A program made the position numbers and the translations under genes. Shown here piece after piece: positions 6,540 through 6,767 of a stretch of DNA of 6,767 nucleotides. Numbering within the stretch: position 1 is the first letter of the stretch; every line of letters begins with the position of its first letter. This DNA comes from Candidatus Melainabacteria bacterium (GTDB lineage: Bacteria; Actinomycetota; Actinomycetes; Mycobacteriales; Pseudonocardiaceae), in the NCBI GenBank assembly GCA_903970565.1, contig CAJCJE010000177.1, forward strand, positions 1 to 6,767, given 5' to 3'. The notes beneath the pieces are model-generated. The model worked only from the letters and a program-made list of their open reading frames with translations. It was not told the origin of the DNA and made no database searches.

Positions 6540-6596
6540 CGGAATGGCGGACGGAGTGGCGCTGCGGCCAGTCCTCGGCCTGGGAGTGATGTGCGC

Positions 6597-6767
6597 ATGA
6601 TCGTTCGTCGGTTGGCTCGGCCGATGCTCGCCGCGATCTTCATCGCCGGCGGGATCGACACCCTGCGTAACCTGGAGCCGAAGGTTCGCCTGGCCGAGCC
6701 GTTCCTGCGTAGGTCCGTCGATGGCGTCAACAAGTCGCTGCCGTCCGGACTGCCGGCGAATGTGCCG
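6597..6767 (+). CDS. DoxX family membrane protein, N-terminal part (cut by window edge)
   Basis: ATG 6597 opens a frame that is uninterrupted for 57 codons to the window end. The Shine-Dalgarno-like GGGAGTGA (6582-6589) supports this start. The product begins MIVRRLARPMLAAIFIAGGI, continues DTLRNLEPKVRLAEPFL and reaches a Pro-containing loop; this fits the start of actinobacterial DoxX-family proteins, with a first membrane helix at about residues 8-21 preceded by Arg residues. DoxX proteins are small four-helix integral membrane proteins; in mycobacteria one joins a membrane-associated oxidoreductase complex with SodA and SseA, linked to oxidative and thiol stress. That role is family knowledge and is not shown here. 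The remaining helices lie beyond the edge, so length and intactness cannot be judged. It is in the same direction as ftsY, 123 bp downstream. The family call is from recognition of the N-terminal pattern. Confidence 0.75.
   Translation, partial: MIVRRLARPMLAAIFIAGGIDTLRNLEPKVRLAEPFLRRSVDGVNKSLPSGLPANVP

Overview
The window is GC-rich, with strong G/C preference at third codon positions, GTG starts and Shine-Dalgarno sites of the AGGAGG or GAGGATGA type. Together with the gene order acyP - smc - (small ORF) - ftsY, a membrane-anchored FtsY with a long acidic linker, and an actinobacterial-type DoxX protein, this points to a high-GC actinobacterium. The order Pseudonocardiales is my best guess, from general resemblance only.

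Layout: (1) 1-272, minus strand: 5' part of a gene for a secreted, Thr/Ser-rich protein that runs off the left edge. It diverges from the rest across a ~120 bp region. (2) 392-679, plus: acylphosphatase. (3) 680-853: leader with a candidate smc promoter, two short inverted repeats and a strong ribosome binding site. (4) 854-4702, plus: full-length Smc condensin ATPase (1282 residues) with an unusual ~94-residue acidic, probably disordered tail. (5) 4703-5033: a candidate promoter with a perfect 6-5-6 palindrome over its -10, then a small gene (4775-4956) that looks frameshifted by an 8-bp tandem duplication. Collapsing the duplication restores a 57-residue protein with one membrane segment. 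(6) 5034-6473, plus: FtsY, the SRP receptor GTPase, complete. (7) 6474-6596: promoter-like sequence and an imperfect direct repeat. (8) 6597-6767, plus: 5' part of a DoxX-family membrane protein cut by the right edge.

Functionally this is mainly a housekeeping region. Smc organises and segregates the chromosome, FtsY delivers ribosome-SRP complexes to the membrane, and AcyP hydrolyses acylphosphates. Their adjacency is a known conserved gene order and does not imply a shared pathway. I see no mobile element, CRISPR array, RNA gene or defence system. The most informative oddity is the broken small membrane-protein gene between smc and ftsY and the palindrome in front of it. I do not see convincing evidence for a previously undescribed system.
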